Source: Cololabis saira (taxonomy: Eukaryota; Chordata; Actinopteri; Beloniformes; Belonidae). Taken from it: 64,000 nt of DNA. How positions within the stretch are numbered: position 1 is the first letter of the stretch; the number at the start of each line of letters is the position of its first letter. Positions 49,185 to 59,921 of this stretch are shown here, one piece after another. Below the pieces are notes generated by a model. That model was not told the DNA's origin. It worked only from the letters and a program-made list of their open reading frames with translations, and did not search any database. A program made the translations under genes and the position numbers. The DNA lies in assembly GCF_033807715.1 (NCBI RefSeq), contig NC_084587.1, positions 24,776,517 to 24,840,516 on the forward strand, given 5' to 3'.

Positions 49185-49679
49185 AGTGCGTCGAGAACAC
49201 TCCGTTATTTTAACAGCCCGTGGGTTGTCTCTTGCCATTGTCTATCGCTTTTGCAGAACCTGAGCTAATGTTGGCTGTTGTGGTCTTGCAGTAGCATTAA
49301 CAAACTCCGTATACTCAGCTTTATGATGTGTCTTGAGATGTTTTATCAAGTTGCTTGCTGGTATTAAATGACATATTCTCCTTTCCTCCTCTTGACACCT
49401 TAGCAGCACGTAGCTTGCAGTCTGCCTTGCTTCTGTTGTCGTCCCTTATTTTGAAATATGTCCACACTGCTGACATCCCGCTGGCATTAATTGTCGCTAT
49501 CTTGCCTGAAATGGCGCTGCCAGTGTCACTCATGCGTATCACTCTCTTCTCAACATATCCCCCTAGAGTCACTAATCACTACAACACTACAACAACAATG
49601 AAGTGGTATCGGAGAATTTTTGCGAGTACGAGTATATGAGAGCAGTATCGATACAGATATCGGTATCGGGGCATCCCTA
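49185..49679 (-). mobile_element. 5' part of a coding hAT element
   Basis: The minus-strand terminus TAGGGATGCCCCGATACCG (ending at 49679) is followed by a BED-finger coding relic. The 3' part is missing. Confidence 0.65.
49190..49533 (-). pseudogene. hAT transposase N-terminus with BED zinc finger, broken
   Basis: From ATG 49533: MSDTGSAISGK…, then SAVWTYFKIRDDNRSKADCK and AAKVSRGGKENMSFNTS. This is the BED-type DNA-binding finger of hAT transposases and ZBED genes. One expected zinc-binding Cys is Arg (CKLRAAK). A 4 bp repeat (AGCA AGCA) shifts the frame, after which SNLIKHLKTHHKAEYTEFVN with the finger's two histidines is readable in the next frame. A stop follows QKR, then MARDNPRAVKITEC. 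The catalytic domain is absent. Confidence 0.7.
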
Positions 49680-49852
49680 TCAGCTCGTACCAACCGACCC
49701 TTCCGTGACATGTTAGTTTTATTTAAAAAAGATAACTTTAGAGAACCGGTTCTTCGCTGCAAATTGTTTTTGTATGTTTGTCTGTTCAGACACAGTTATG
49801 GGACATTTTAGGATCAGGCTTTTATCTCGAGTAGTCGTCTCACACGGTTGTC

Positions 49853-50017
49853 ATGGCGACTGAGAGCCGTCCGACCTGTCAGCAGCTCCTGCTGAAAGGT
49901 TCATGTTGGTCTGAATCGGAGCGTTGCTGGAACAAGTTCAGGGCAGCGATCCAGAAGGATCTTCTTGGTGACCTAAATCAGCTGATGATCCAGCAGATGG
50001 ACCAGCAGATCAGAGAA
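49853..50017 (+). CDS. Candidate first coding exon of an unidentified gene
   Basis: ATG in good context (GTTGTCATGGCG) opens 55 codons of non-repetitive, ordinary composition: MATESRPTCQQLLLKGSCWS then ESERCWNKFRAAIQKDLLGD and a Gln/Met-rich helix-like end. A GTACCC splice-donor-like site follows at 50018; without splicing the frame stops at 50062. I do not recognise the product, and no downstream exon was identified. It could be a host gene's first exon, or part of the sequence that the hAT relic at 49185-49679 inserted beside. Confidence 0.35.
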
Positions 50018-53000
50018 GTACCCCTCTCTTTGAATCCATTTTTATTTTGTATAAAAGTGTAATATAAATCATTTAATGTTTGGGCATCTTAGTTTTAGGC
50101 AAAACCAACCTCAAATGAACACCGTCTAACTGTTTTCATCGTGCCATTATTCATTGAACAAAAATGATTTTGTGGCGGTGGGTGGTGGCATGATAAGTTG
50201 CAGCCAGGTGCTGTACTAATCAACCACTGATGAAATGACCATTAGCACTTGTGCAGACCTCTATAAAAGCCAACATTTTTGGCAGTTTCGGGTATGTGTT
50301 GACACAATGCCAGAAGGGACAAAAGGGAAAAACATAAGGTTATAAAACAATTTACGCACGGACGGACGGACAGACAGAGTGTTAAACTGAAAAGGTGAAA
50401 TTGTGTAAAACATTGCTGTTTTTGTCCAAATGTACATTATCTAGATAAATCAGAAATAATGTCTGTCAGATATTCTAATTTATATAGGCTGGCCATTTAT
50501 GTGTAGATACCTTATAAGATACCTTATAAGGAAATACAGATTCTTTAAAATGTATGATTCTTTGAATGTATGTCAAGCATGGTGCTGATAGGTTATAAAA
50601 AACAGAGGCTACTGATTCTTGGTAGAAATCCAACTACACACCCAGAGACAACTGCACACCTTTAATCCTCTGACATGGAGGAGGGGATTCAAGCAATAAA
50701 TGTCCTAAAAATAACACCGGAGCACCAGTGTAGAGCATTCTAATGAAACAGTATTGCTGCACAGTCATCACAGGTGACAGATGACATCCTTAAGTAACCT
50801 CTACCAGTCTTATCTCAGCACCACAGAAGCGCATCTGCCTGTTTAAAGCATTCATGTCACGCCAGTAACAGACAAATTAAGACAATTTACAAATTCAGTG
50901 AGGCATATCTCTTTGACCAGTGCTGTAAGAACTGGTTGAGGAATAATTTACATCCATTTCTTGCACAGAGGTTTTAGAAAGGAGCCAGGTTGTGTAGTTG
51001 GATAATTGTAGTTCCATCTCTTACTTTCAGAGCGCTCTCGGTCAACTGCATGAGTGAACAGCTGATGAAAAAACTCAAATATCGTCTCACTTGATGTTGT
51101 AACTGAGCAGCTAACAGACATCCAACCCACCAACACTTACTGGCATGACAGTCCAGCTCCATATCTGCACTCCATCGAGATGGGAGGTCAGGTCATGCCA
51201 TTCAGAAGCAGGCAACTTAAATCCTTCAGACTTGATTGTAATATCTTCACACTGCTATCACACTCCATCAGTTTCTTCGCTGAGGCTGGTCACATGAAAA
51301 ATATATACATAGTAACCGAGTTCTACTGATACCTGAACTGAAGAAAAAAATGTCAAGGCTCTTGTACAGTATTTTCTAACATGTATTTCACCTAAAGTGT
51401 CAGTTTTTCCACTGACGTTGCTGTTACTATCCCATTTCTAGCATTATTCGTTGGCATGTTTTGAAGTAAACTGATATACAACATATCTACATGTGATGAG
51501 AAGTCTCCTTTTAAGGGTTCTTTCCCAAATTGAGCTGTCTTCCCACTGGCACTATTTAAATGAACTCAAAAGAAACTCTGGATATGGGAATGGTTAATTT
51601 ATGTCAGTGTAAAAACACACTCTGGTGTGCACCAAAATGGCAATAGTAAGACCTGTGAAGAGGTGATCTTGGTATGGAAATCTCTGTCTACTGCGTCAGA
51701 GATAGCCATACCAACTTCACAACCTCAATCCCACCCAAATATAGGGTGTACACCATGTTTGAGCTATGAAGGTTTCCATGGACATCTGCATAGTGGATTG
51801 TGGGTTTTAAAGGACCAAATAAACAACCATGGCAAAAGAAAGTAAATCTAGCAGTCAACAGTGATAAAAAGATAAAATACAGAAAAAAAATGTCACAACC
51901 ATAACATGTGAAATGTGAGCTTCCAGAACAAACAAGCTCTAACCAAGCTTTCTGCCATGACCCTCTGTTAAGAAAACATTTAAACAACTGACCATGGCTG
52001 CAAAATCTCCACCTGAACACTTACAGGCCATCGCAGAGCCAGTTGTGGTGGTCTCTTAGTACAGTTAGCAGCACGGCAATCTATGTTATTATTATGAAAA
52101 GAATGGCTGTGCTCTCTAAGGTTTTTATTATAGATTATAGATGTTAAGTTTACCCAAAAGTATCCAAAGTGACAGTGAGCTGCAAAACACCAAAGACTGT
52201 AATGCAGCTATGCCCCTGATGTGCATGAGATGGTGGCTTTATATAATTTCAGCTGATGTACAGTAGCTAAGGATGAGAAATCTTGCCATGGAAACCAAAG
52301 CCTGTTTTTGTACAAGGTTGTAAATATGTTTATTAGTGCTTATTTGTTAACATTAGGTTAAATGAAAATGGATTCCCTTTTGATCCTAGTGGTGATACAA
52401 TAAAATAATTTTTTTTTGGAGATGGACCTTTTGGTTAACTGAAATTGCTGAAACTACCAAAATTGCTGTAAACCAAAACAATACAGGACGTTGTGTCCAT
52501 TCACATATGACTATTCATAAAGTCTTGACGTGTCAGCCCAGAGTATTTCCTGTGATCATAAAATCATGTGAGTCTCAGCTCTCAATAGTGTTTTAATTTG
52601 ATATGCTTCATCCCCAAGGGGTACCACACAGGTGCTCACCTACTCCTCTTGGGGTCTCACTTGCAAGGAAATTAACTTGTGTTGGTGTGAATGCACTCTC
52701 TGAGTTGCTGAACAATCTGGTCCACCCAGAAGACGTTAAACAGAAAGAAATGATCAACTAACAGTTAAGAATGCTGCATTTAAAGTAGCGATAAGAAGTA
52801 GTAGCTATCGTGTACTGTGTTGGAATTGTCCCAATTGTAATGACATAAATGTTTAAAAAAATGTTTTTTCAATCATGATTTTCTGTCCTATATCTGGTCT
52901 AACACAGTTCTTGCCATTTCAAGCAAGAAAGCCCTCTACACGTGGCGATCTTCGCTTCTTTTACACATATCAAATGCACACTATTGTATATTTGGCAGTA

Positions 53001-55727
53001 ATCATACTAGAAAAAAATCCATAAATGCATGACTACAGATGACTGAATACTGCAGCTGCTACTGATTTGCTCCTTTGCGCAGGCCGTGTAGACAAGGTCA
53101 TCGTAGCAGCCGCAGCGAGGCAGGTCTGCAGGGATAGATGTGGAGCTGTGGGTATGCATGTGAGAAATTGCTGACACGCAGTCCGTTTAAAACAGATGGC
53201 TGAAAGTTGTGAAGCAGTGCTGTGGTTTTAACCCTCATATCCGTGATGGTCACACAGTACTGCACCTCAAACTGAGCTTATCACCTCCTGTGATTTCTGC
53301 TCCGCCTCTGTCAACAAGTTCAGCTAAACAAATAATGAGAGAGAATAGGAGGAGAAGATTCATGACCTGCTGTTTTACAATTGAGTACAAATCTTCACAA
53401 AACACCTCTGCCCATTTCCTCCCTTTCTTATTTTCCTGACAAAGAGTGCAGCATAAAAATATCATACAGGTATAACAAAAAGTACATACACATCTACTGT
53501 ACATCTAACATAAGTTTGAGTTTCATTGGAGGACCATTTGAATATCTTTAAGATGCCCTTTAGCTCTCCGTTTGTCTTCCCTGCAGTACTATTGGCAAAA
53601 AAGTAACTTTACACTCTAACATCACATGTCAGTCAGTCAGCAACAATCAAACCCGCTCACAGAGCTACAGTGAATATAATGGCACAGGTACCTTTGTGAA
53701 TACTTTAGAAGGATATTTAAAAGACCAACATAAGACTGTCACATCTGAAGACTATAAACCAGAACTTTGCACAGTGTAAAGATTTGCTATGTGATTAAAT
53801 ATGCTTTTTTTCCTTTGGTCTTTATCATGATTGACAGCTCTGAAACTCATAGCTGTACAACAATATCTAAGGAATGAAATCCTGCTTAAAGTTACCCGAG
53901 AACACACATTTCATGTGGTACGTAAACATGTTTTTGGTGCAAATTTTTCTTTTCACATTAAAAATATATATGAAAAAAGAACATACATCAATCTTGCTCA
54001 AGGTGAAAGGATGTCAATAATTTTTTTCCCACATGAAGTACATTTTTTTTTTTTATTCCTTCTTCTTTTCCGTTTAGGTTAAATGTTACCTGGTGGTGTC
54101 TAAACTTTTGCAAGCCCTGTATCTTTTAAAAAAAGTATTCCCATTTACATGAAAATGATTAAAATTCATAATCTCCTTTTAATTTGCCCCGAATATGTTA
54201 GACCTAACCACCTTTGTGGAATAAGAAATTGAGAGAACTTTGGTCATTGTAATGCACATCCAGATCTGCATTTCTTCTGCATATTCTGAGCTATTAAGAA
54301 ACTGCCTCAGAGCTGGTTAAACTGTAATGCCACAAGCATATTTAATAGCTCAAAAAGGATGTGTTTGAAAGATATATCTTCCATGGTAAACACTGCTAAA
54401 TCATAAAGCTGTGGTGGGCAATTTCTGTGAGGTAAATGAAGTCAAGACTAATTCAAGAATCCTGGTTCCTGCCCTTGTGTGATTACCAGCGGCCTATGAA
54501 TCATCCACTGTACTATTTGCTCCTCATTCTTATCCAACGAACTACAGGAGGGGAAATTTTCTAATTAACTGCGGGTTAATTGCCTAGTATTTGATGCAAG
54601 GAAAGAGTGTGCATCATGTGGTTGTGTATTTTTCTTTAAATTAACTTTATTGCCAGCCTAACTTTCACTCCACTCTAACTTGCTTTAAAATGTTTGAGGA
54701 GTGGAATTTACTGAGTACTGCATGTTAAACATGTACAGCAGGAGGTAATAGCTTTTCGCTAGCATTTTATCAAACAGCTATGAAGGTATGTTTAGGTGTG
54801 TTTCTACTATCATCTCTATGGTGTTACCTGAGATATTTATATGGTGGAACTCTGTAGAAAAAGCCATCGTTGTGGATGGACTTACAGGGGAAAGATGCAA
54901 ATCAAGGAAAAAGGTTAACATATGCAGTTGATTGCTGATAAAAATTAGCTAGATAACGTTAGCTAATCCTTAATTCTGTTTAAAGAAAATCTGCTAACAG
55001 CCTAATGACGTTCTTTACACTTGGAGAATGTTACTATAGCAGAAATGTAACAATTTAAGTTGCCGGTAATTTCCCAGGTTACTCTGGTATTGCTTCAGTA
55101 GGTAAGTTGGGTAAATACAGCCTAGAAAGCCCAAATGTGTCAAACGAATACGTGTATATACACAGTTACAACATCATTTGACGCTGACACAAAACACAAT
55201 CTATTTATTTCTATTTGTGTACACAGCTTTTTTTATCTTAGGGTTCTTTCTTGCTGTAGATGTCCGCTGTCTGAATCACCTGATAAATATGGAACCTGGA
55301 GCATTTTCAATTTAGTTTCGTTGTGTACCCAGTAACCTGTACCAGATTGCTTTACTTCAGACCATGTGAAAACATTCTCTCCACTTATTGGTCAGATGTC
55401 TCTGTCATGGGGACAAAAGTGTAAATACAGAACAACTGTGTCATGGAATAAACCAGTTTACTGCTTTACCTCTGATATATTGCAAACTTATGCAGATTAG
55501 TCATACTAGGGATTCTGTATGTTGCTTGGGTATATAACTTTTGATTAACACTTAACTATGAAAATGAACTAGAGAAGAATGTTTCAATTCACTCAAGTTG
55601 CCAAAGCTGTAAAATGGTATAGAATGTTGTATGTTTTAATCATGCAGAACTGTAAACTTGCATGATTTACATCAATGTCAGTTCCGCAGAAATGAATGTC
55701 AATGCTTAATTAGATGCCTCAAATCTA
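50018..55727. other. 5.7 kb with no recognisable gene or element
   Basis: Scanned on both strands. Only short frames of random composition are present, none with a family motif, splice pattern or RNA fold that I could defend. It could be intron or intergenic DNA. Confidence 0.5.
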
Positions 55728-56554
55728 TGGAGCTAGAACAGTCTCAAAAGTGATAAATGCACACGCCGATCCATAAATGCACAGGACAAGATTCATAAAT
55801 GCACGGGATGATTTGCAAATGCACTGAATAATTCACACGTGCGTAGGACAAGATACACAAATGTATTTCTGATGCACACACAAATATAACATGATTTACA
55901 AACGGTTTTGTGTCTGTGGGCTGCGCTGGATTTGTGTGTGAATTTTGATACTTCCCTGACGTGCCTCAATCCACAAATGCGGTTTTTTTAAACCTGGAAG
56001 GATCTGCAACTAATCAGATATCTTCCTTTGTTTCAGCCAATCATAAGAGCGCACTCCACGTGGGGGACGTTTTACTCATAAGCCAATCACATTAAAGGGG
56101 CGGATATAATGTACTTGCTGTTTCAGCCTGCGTTCGCGTCTGTTTGCTTATAAAACTGATTAAATATTTCGAAGTTGTTTAATAAACCAGCTAGTGGAAT
56201 AAAGATAAATAAACAAGACAGCAACACAGGATGAAGAGGAGATCACTGCAATGCTTTTCTTGTGATCTCGGTAAAGAAAACAGCGCGATTCAAGATGGTT
56301 TGTCAGGCCTTTCAACCAGAGCTGTCGGGAGACTGGAGACCTCGTTCGTCCTGCCGATGCAGAACCTGATGATGAGAAACACAGGCAATATTTCTGCATT
56401 TCTTCCATTTCGTTTGACGACTTGTTACATGGGATTGTCCCGCTAGTTCAGCTCAGAACCAGACACGGCGAGTACGTGACCGTAGCAGAGCGCTGGCTTT
56501 CATCCTGCGCTACCTGACAGGGACGAGCTGTAGCAGCCAGTTGGACCGTGCACG
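55728..56554. mobile_element. Harbinger-related element, copy 2 (right end lost)
   Basis: The left end GGAGCTAGAACAGTCTCA and the following AAATGCACAGGACAAG-type words match copy 1 (24787-25738), and an interior block (GATGAAGAGGAGATCACTGC…) matches it in reverse. It contains a transposase-like exon relic (56360-56545). The right end is cut by the hAT element starting at 56555. Confidence 0.65.
56360..56545 (+). pseudogene. PIF/Harbinger-type transposase N-terminal fragment
   Basis: DDEKHRQYFCISSISFDDLL, then HGIVPLV…VTVAER, and one base out of frame LAFILRYLTGTSCSS. The FDDLL…V…(S/T)VAERLA--LRYL-TG pattern is that of the helical region before the catalytic core in PIF/Harbinger transposases (HARBI1-like). 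It is frameshifted, with no DDE residues, and cut off by the hAT insertion. Confidence 0.6.
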
Positions 56555-56583
56555 TAGGGCTGGGCTAAAGGGCCTTTTATTAA

Positions 56584-57394
56584 AGGGATTGTGACATGAA
56601 AAACACATTTTTCTTGATTTTTTGTGTTTTGTTGGGTGTCTTGACATCAATTACACCCAAAAAACAACAAACTTTTAACATTCAGTGTATTGTGTGCTTT
56701 CTGGGATTTTCCGCATAACTATGCAAAAACGGCGCATGTGGTTTGGTGGCGGATCGTTACGTAACGATCCGCTAAATCACCGCCCCCTCCACCCAGCTCC
56801 CTGTCTCCTCTCCTCTCCAGCGCACCATAAAGGCTGATTTATGGTTCCGCGTTACACCGACACAGAGACTACGGCGTAGGGTTACGCGGCGACGCGCACC
56901 ATACGCTGAACCCTACGGCGTAGGCTCTGCGTCGATTTAACGCGGAACCATAAATGAGGCTTAACACGGAGCTGTTTAGAGCCTCTTTTGTTCTAATCAC
57001 CGGAGGAAAACTGCTAAGAAGACCCGCGGCCACTGACTGGACTTAAGATAAGGGGACAGTGCTGCTTGCATGCCTTTATTTTTATGATTGTTTGCTGTGG
57101 TTCGCCCTCCTGCTTTTCCGTGCATGCTTCGCCTGTCGCTCCCGGCTTAACTCTCCGACGCCGCTGTGAGCGTATGGCTGGAGGAGGAGGAGGTTTGGAG
57201 GAGCGGAGCAATGATTGACAGGAAAGGGGGGAAAGGAAGCATTTTTCACGGCGCAAAAAAACACTAATAAAAAGCCAGGAAAAGAGTACTAGAGTGAAGT
57301 TTTTCTTGTTACACTCTTTTAGACACATTTGAGGGATGTTGGCCAAGACTTTTAATAGTGTTAAAAGCATGTTAAAAATGATGTCACAATACCT
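56584..57394. mobile_element. TTAA-flanked transposon, family C, copy 1
   Basis: Ends AGGGATTGTGACAT and, reversed, AGGTATTGTGACAT. TTAA flanks both (56580-56583 and 57395-57398). Comparison with the related hAT copy (…CCTTTTATTAATATC…) shows a single TTAA in the unoccupied site, so the duplication is real. 811 bp. It contains a palindromic module (56830-56962) and a 24 bp TTACGTAA-centred palindrome (56749-56772). No transposase. Confidence 0.85.
56830..56962. repeat. GC-rich palindromic module
   Basis: Full-length: AAGGCTGATTTATGGTTCCG … CTACGGCGTAGGGTTACGCG mirrored to CGCGGAACCATAAATGAGGC. Inside the family C element at the same internal site as in the inverted copy at 59563. Confidence 0.88.
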
Positions 57395-57884
57395 TTAATA
57401 TCTCGATATTTTTAGGCCATGTCACGATACACGATATATATCTCGATATTTTGCCTTAGCCTTGAATTAACACTTTGATGCCTACAATCACACCAGTATG
57501 ATGATTCTATATGTTTACATTAAAACATTCTTGTTCATACTGCATTAATATATGATAATTTTAAACTTTCATGCAAAAAGGGGAAATAAGTCAAATTTAC
57601 CAAAACTGTATTTATTAAACAGTTCCTAAGCAGTGAGTGGCACAAACATAAAAAGTGTCATTTCAAAACAGAAAGTGCACGTTACATCTCTCTGACTCCC
57701 CGTCTGAAGAACATCTGCTAAGAACATCTTCTGGTCCCGGTTTTACCTGGGATGAGCTGCTAATTGTAGGTGTAGGGACTGCAATGTTTCATCCTCTCCT
57801 CCTTTACTTTGCATCACTTTCACTTATTTTTAGAAATATGACGTCATATAGTCTTGTTTGACTTTGTTTCGATGATAGTGATTG

Positions 57885-58262
57885 ACAGGTGTTTTTTTTT
57901 GTAAAAAATAAATAAAAAAACTATATTAAATAGCAGTGTTCCAGAGTGCCTAACATACCAGTGGGGAAGTAAGGCTAGCATGCAGCTTGAACTAGCAGTA
58001 AAAATAATATGAAAAAAAGAACTTCTAGGGGCGAAGTGTGTGCTGATGGTGTTGGACACAACACAACTAAGGTTTTGCCCAATCCGACGCAGAACTTTTT
58101 GATATCAACTTCAGTTTTTAATCACATTTTACTTAAGTCTTAACTCGCTCTTCAATTTAAGTTTAACTTTTTAAAAAGTGTAAAGACCATTGCCAAATAT
58201 GGAGTTTTCTCATTAAAAAAAATATTAATTTTTTTCTTCCATGTGGACTAAACTGCAGGCAG

Positions 58263-58263
<1 letters not shown>
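57885..58263. other. Non-coding stretch, nothing recognised
   Basis: No supported feature. Confidence 0.4.

Positions 58264-58339
<76 letters not shown>
58264..58339. repeat. (CA)n microsatellite
   Basis: About 38 CA units. Confidence 0.97.
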
Positions 58340-58340
<1 letters not shown>

Positions 58341-58985
58341 GTGTCAATGAAGTCACTCTGTTGTCAGTCATGCAAGATCAGGTCTGGCTTTGCCCTGCTG
58401 AAATAACCACAAAACTTCTAGGAAAATACATTCACTTTATGGTGGCCTATATATCTCCAAATCCCAATATGCATCTCTGCATTTACTGCCATTTTTCCCA
58501 GAAGCAAGCCAAAATGTGGATTCACCTGACCACACAACATGTGTCCACTGTCTTTCTGTCCATATGCGATGAACTGTGTGCAGAGAATCCTGTGCTATAT
58601 CTGCACAGAGTGGATATGTGGCTTTCTCCCCCTCAGGTCTCATTTGTAAATGTGGCGGTGGACAGTGTTGAGTGACAATGGTTTTCCATGGAACTCCCCA
58701 GCCCATCTGGTTCTATTGAGCCCAGTGGTACAGTTTCTCATCCAATGCTCACTCCATGAATATTTTCCTAATATTATGCTTTGCAGAAAACCCCTCTGCT
58801 CTTCAGTTTTGCATTGGTAAGTGGATAAAATCAATTAAAAAAACATTTAAACTCATTAACACAGTTAGCATAAAGTTGAGTCACGAGCCATCAATCTTAA
58901 TATTCAATGATTTGTGGAAGTTTCCTGTATGCCCAGTCTTGAAACCCTTCACCCATAAGTTAGCTGATGATTATATGAGCTTTAA
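58340..58985. other. Unclassified, possibly repeat-derived
   Basis: A minus-strand frame at 58437-58706 reads …WTHVVWSGESTFWLASG…, faintly like the W-S-D-E-S block of Tc1 transposases, but the Asp is Gly and nothing else aligns. I leave it uncalled. Confidence 0.3.
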
Positions 58986-59921
58986 AGGTATTGTGACATC
59001 ATTTTTAACATGCTTTTAACACTATTAAAAGTCTTGGCCAACATCCCTCAAATGTGTCTAAAAGAGTGTAACAAGAAAAACTTCACTCTAGTACTCCATT
59101 CCTGGCTTTTTATTACAGTGTTTTTTTGCGCCGTGAAAAACGGGTCCTTTTTCCCCTTTCCTGTCAATCATTGCGCCGCTCCTCCTCCAAACCTCCTCCA
59201 ACCAACCGCTACACACTTCTGCCGTCTTCACACACACGCACGCACACCAAACCACAAACACCGACACACAGCCCAGACAGGGCGACTACAGCCCGGGGAT
59301 GAAGTCCAACCGGGACCAGAGGACTGGGACCGCAGCTCCCCGCGAGCAATACGCTCACAGCGGCGTCGGAGAGTTAAGCTGGGAGCGACAGGCGAAGCAT
59401 GCACGTAAAAGCAGCAGGGCGAAGCAGACAGTCCACAGCAAACAATCATAAAAATAAAGGCATGCAAGCAGCAGTGTCTCCTTATCTTAAGTCCAGTCAG
59501 TGGCCGCGGGTCTTCTTAGCAGTTTTCCTCCGGTGATTAGAACAGAAGAACAGCTCCGTGTTAAGCCTGATTTATGGTTCCGCGTTAAATCGACGCAGAG
59601 CCTACGCCGTAGGGTTCAGCGTACATAGCGCGTCGCCGCGTAACCCTACGCCGTAGGGCCTGCGTCGGTGTAACGCGGAACCATAAATCAGCCTTTGTGG
59701 TGCGCTGGAGAGGAGAGGAGGCAGGGAGCTGGGTGGAGGGGGCGGTGATTTAGCGGGCCCTTACGTCACGGCCCGCCACCAAACCAGGTGCGCCGTTTTT
59801 GCACAATTATGCGGAAAATCCCAGAAAGCACACAATACACTGAATGTTAAAAGTTCGTTGTTTTTTGGGTGTAATTGATGTCAAGACACCCAACAAAACA
59901 CAAAAAATCAAGAAAAATGTG
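58986..59921. mobile_element. TTAA-flanked transposon, family C, copy 2 (inverted, truncated)
   Basis: Begins AGGTATTGTGACATC next to TTAA (58982-58985) and is the reverse complement of 56584-57394 over most of its length, with an extra block near 59180-59330. Its far end stops at …AAGAAAAATGTG, about 20 bp short of the terminus, where LINE sequence takes over. Confidence 0.82.
59563..59695. repeat. GC-rich palindromic module
   Basis: Full-length copy, inside the inverted family C element: AAGCCTGATTTATGGTTCCG … CGCGGAACCATAAATCAGCC. Confidence 0.88.

Larger units (their letters stand above)
56555..57884. mobile_element. hAT-type element related to 30949-32161, truncated
   Basis: Left end TAGGGCTGGGC. 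After the nested TTAA element the sequence runs ATATCTCGATATTTTTAGGC … CGATATTTTGCCTTAGCC … ATTGCAGTCCCTACACC-complement, collinear with the reversed right half of 30949-32161. It stops at about 57884 without a right terminus. Confidence 0.75.

Noticed and set aside
58437..58706. Minus-strand frame with a WSGES block resembling Tc1 transposase
   Set aside because: The catalytic Asp is Gly and no other transposase block aligns, so the resemblance is too weak to call.
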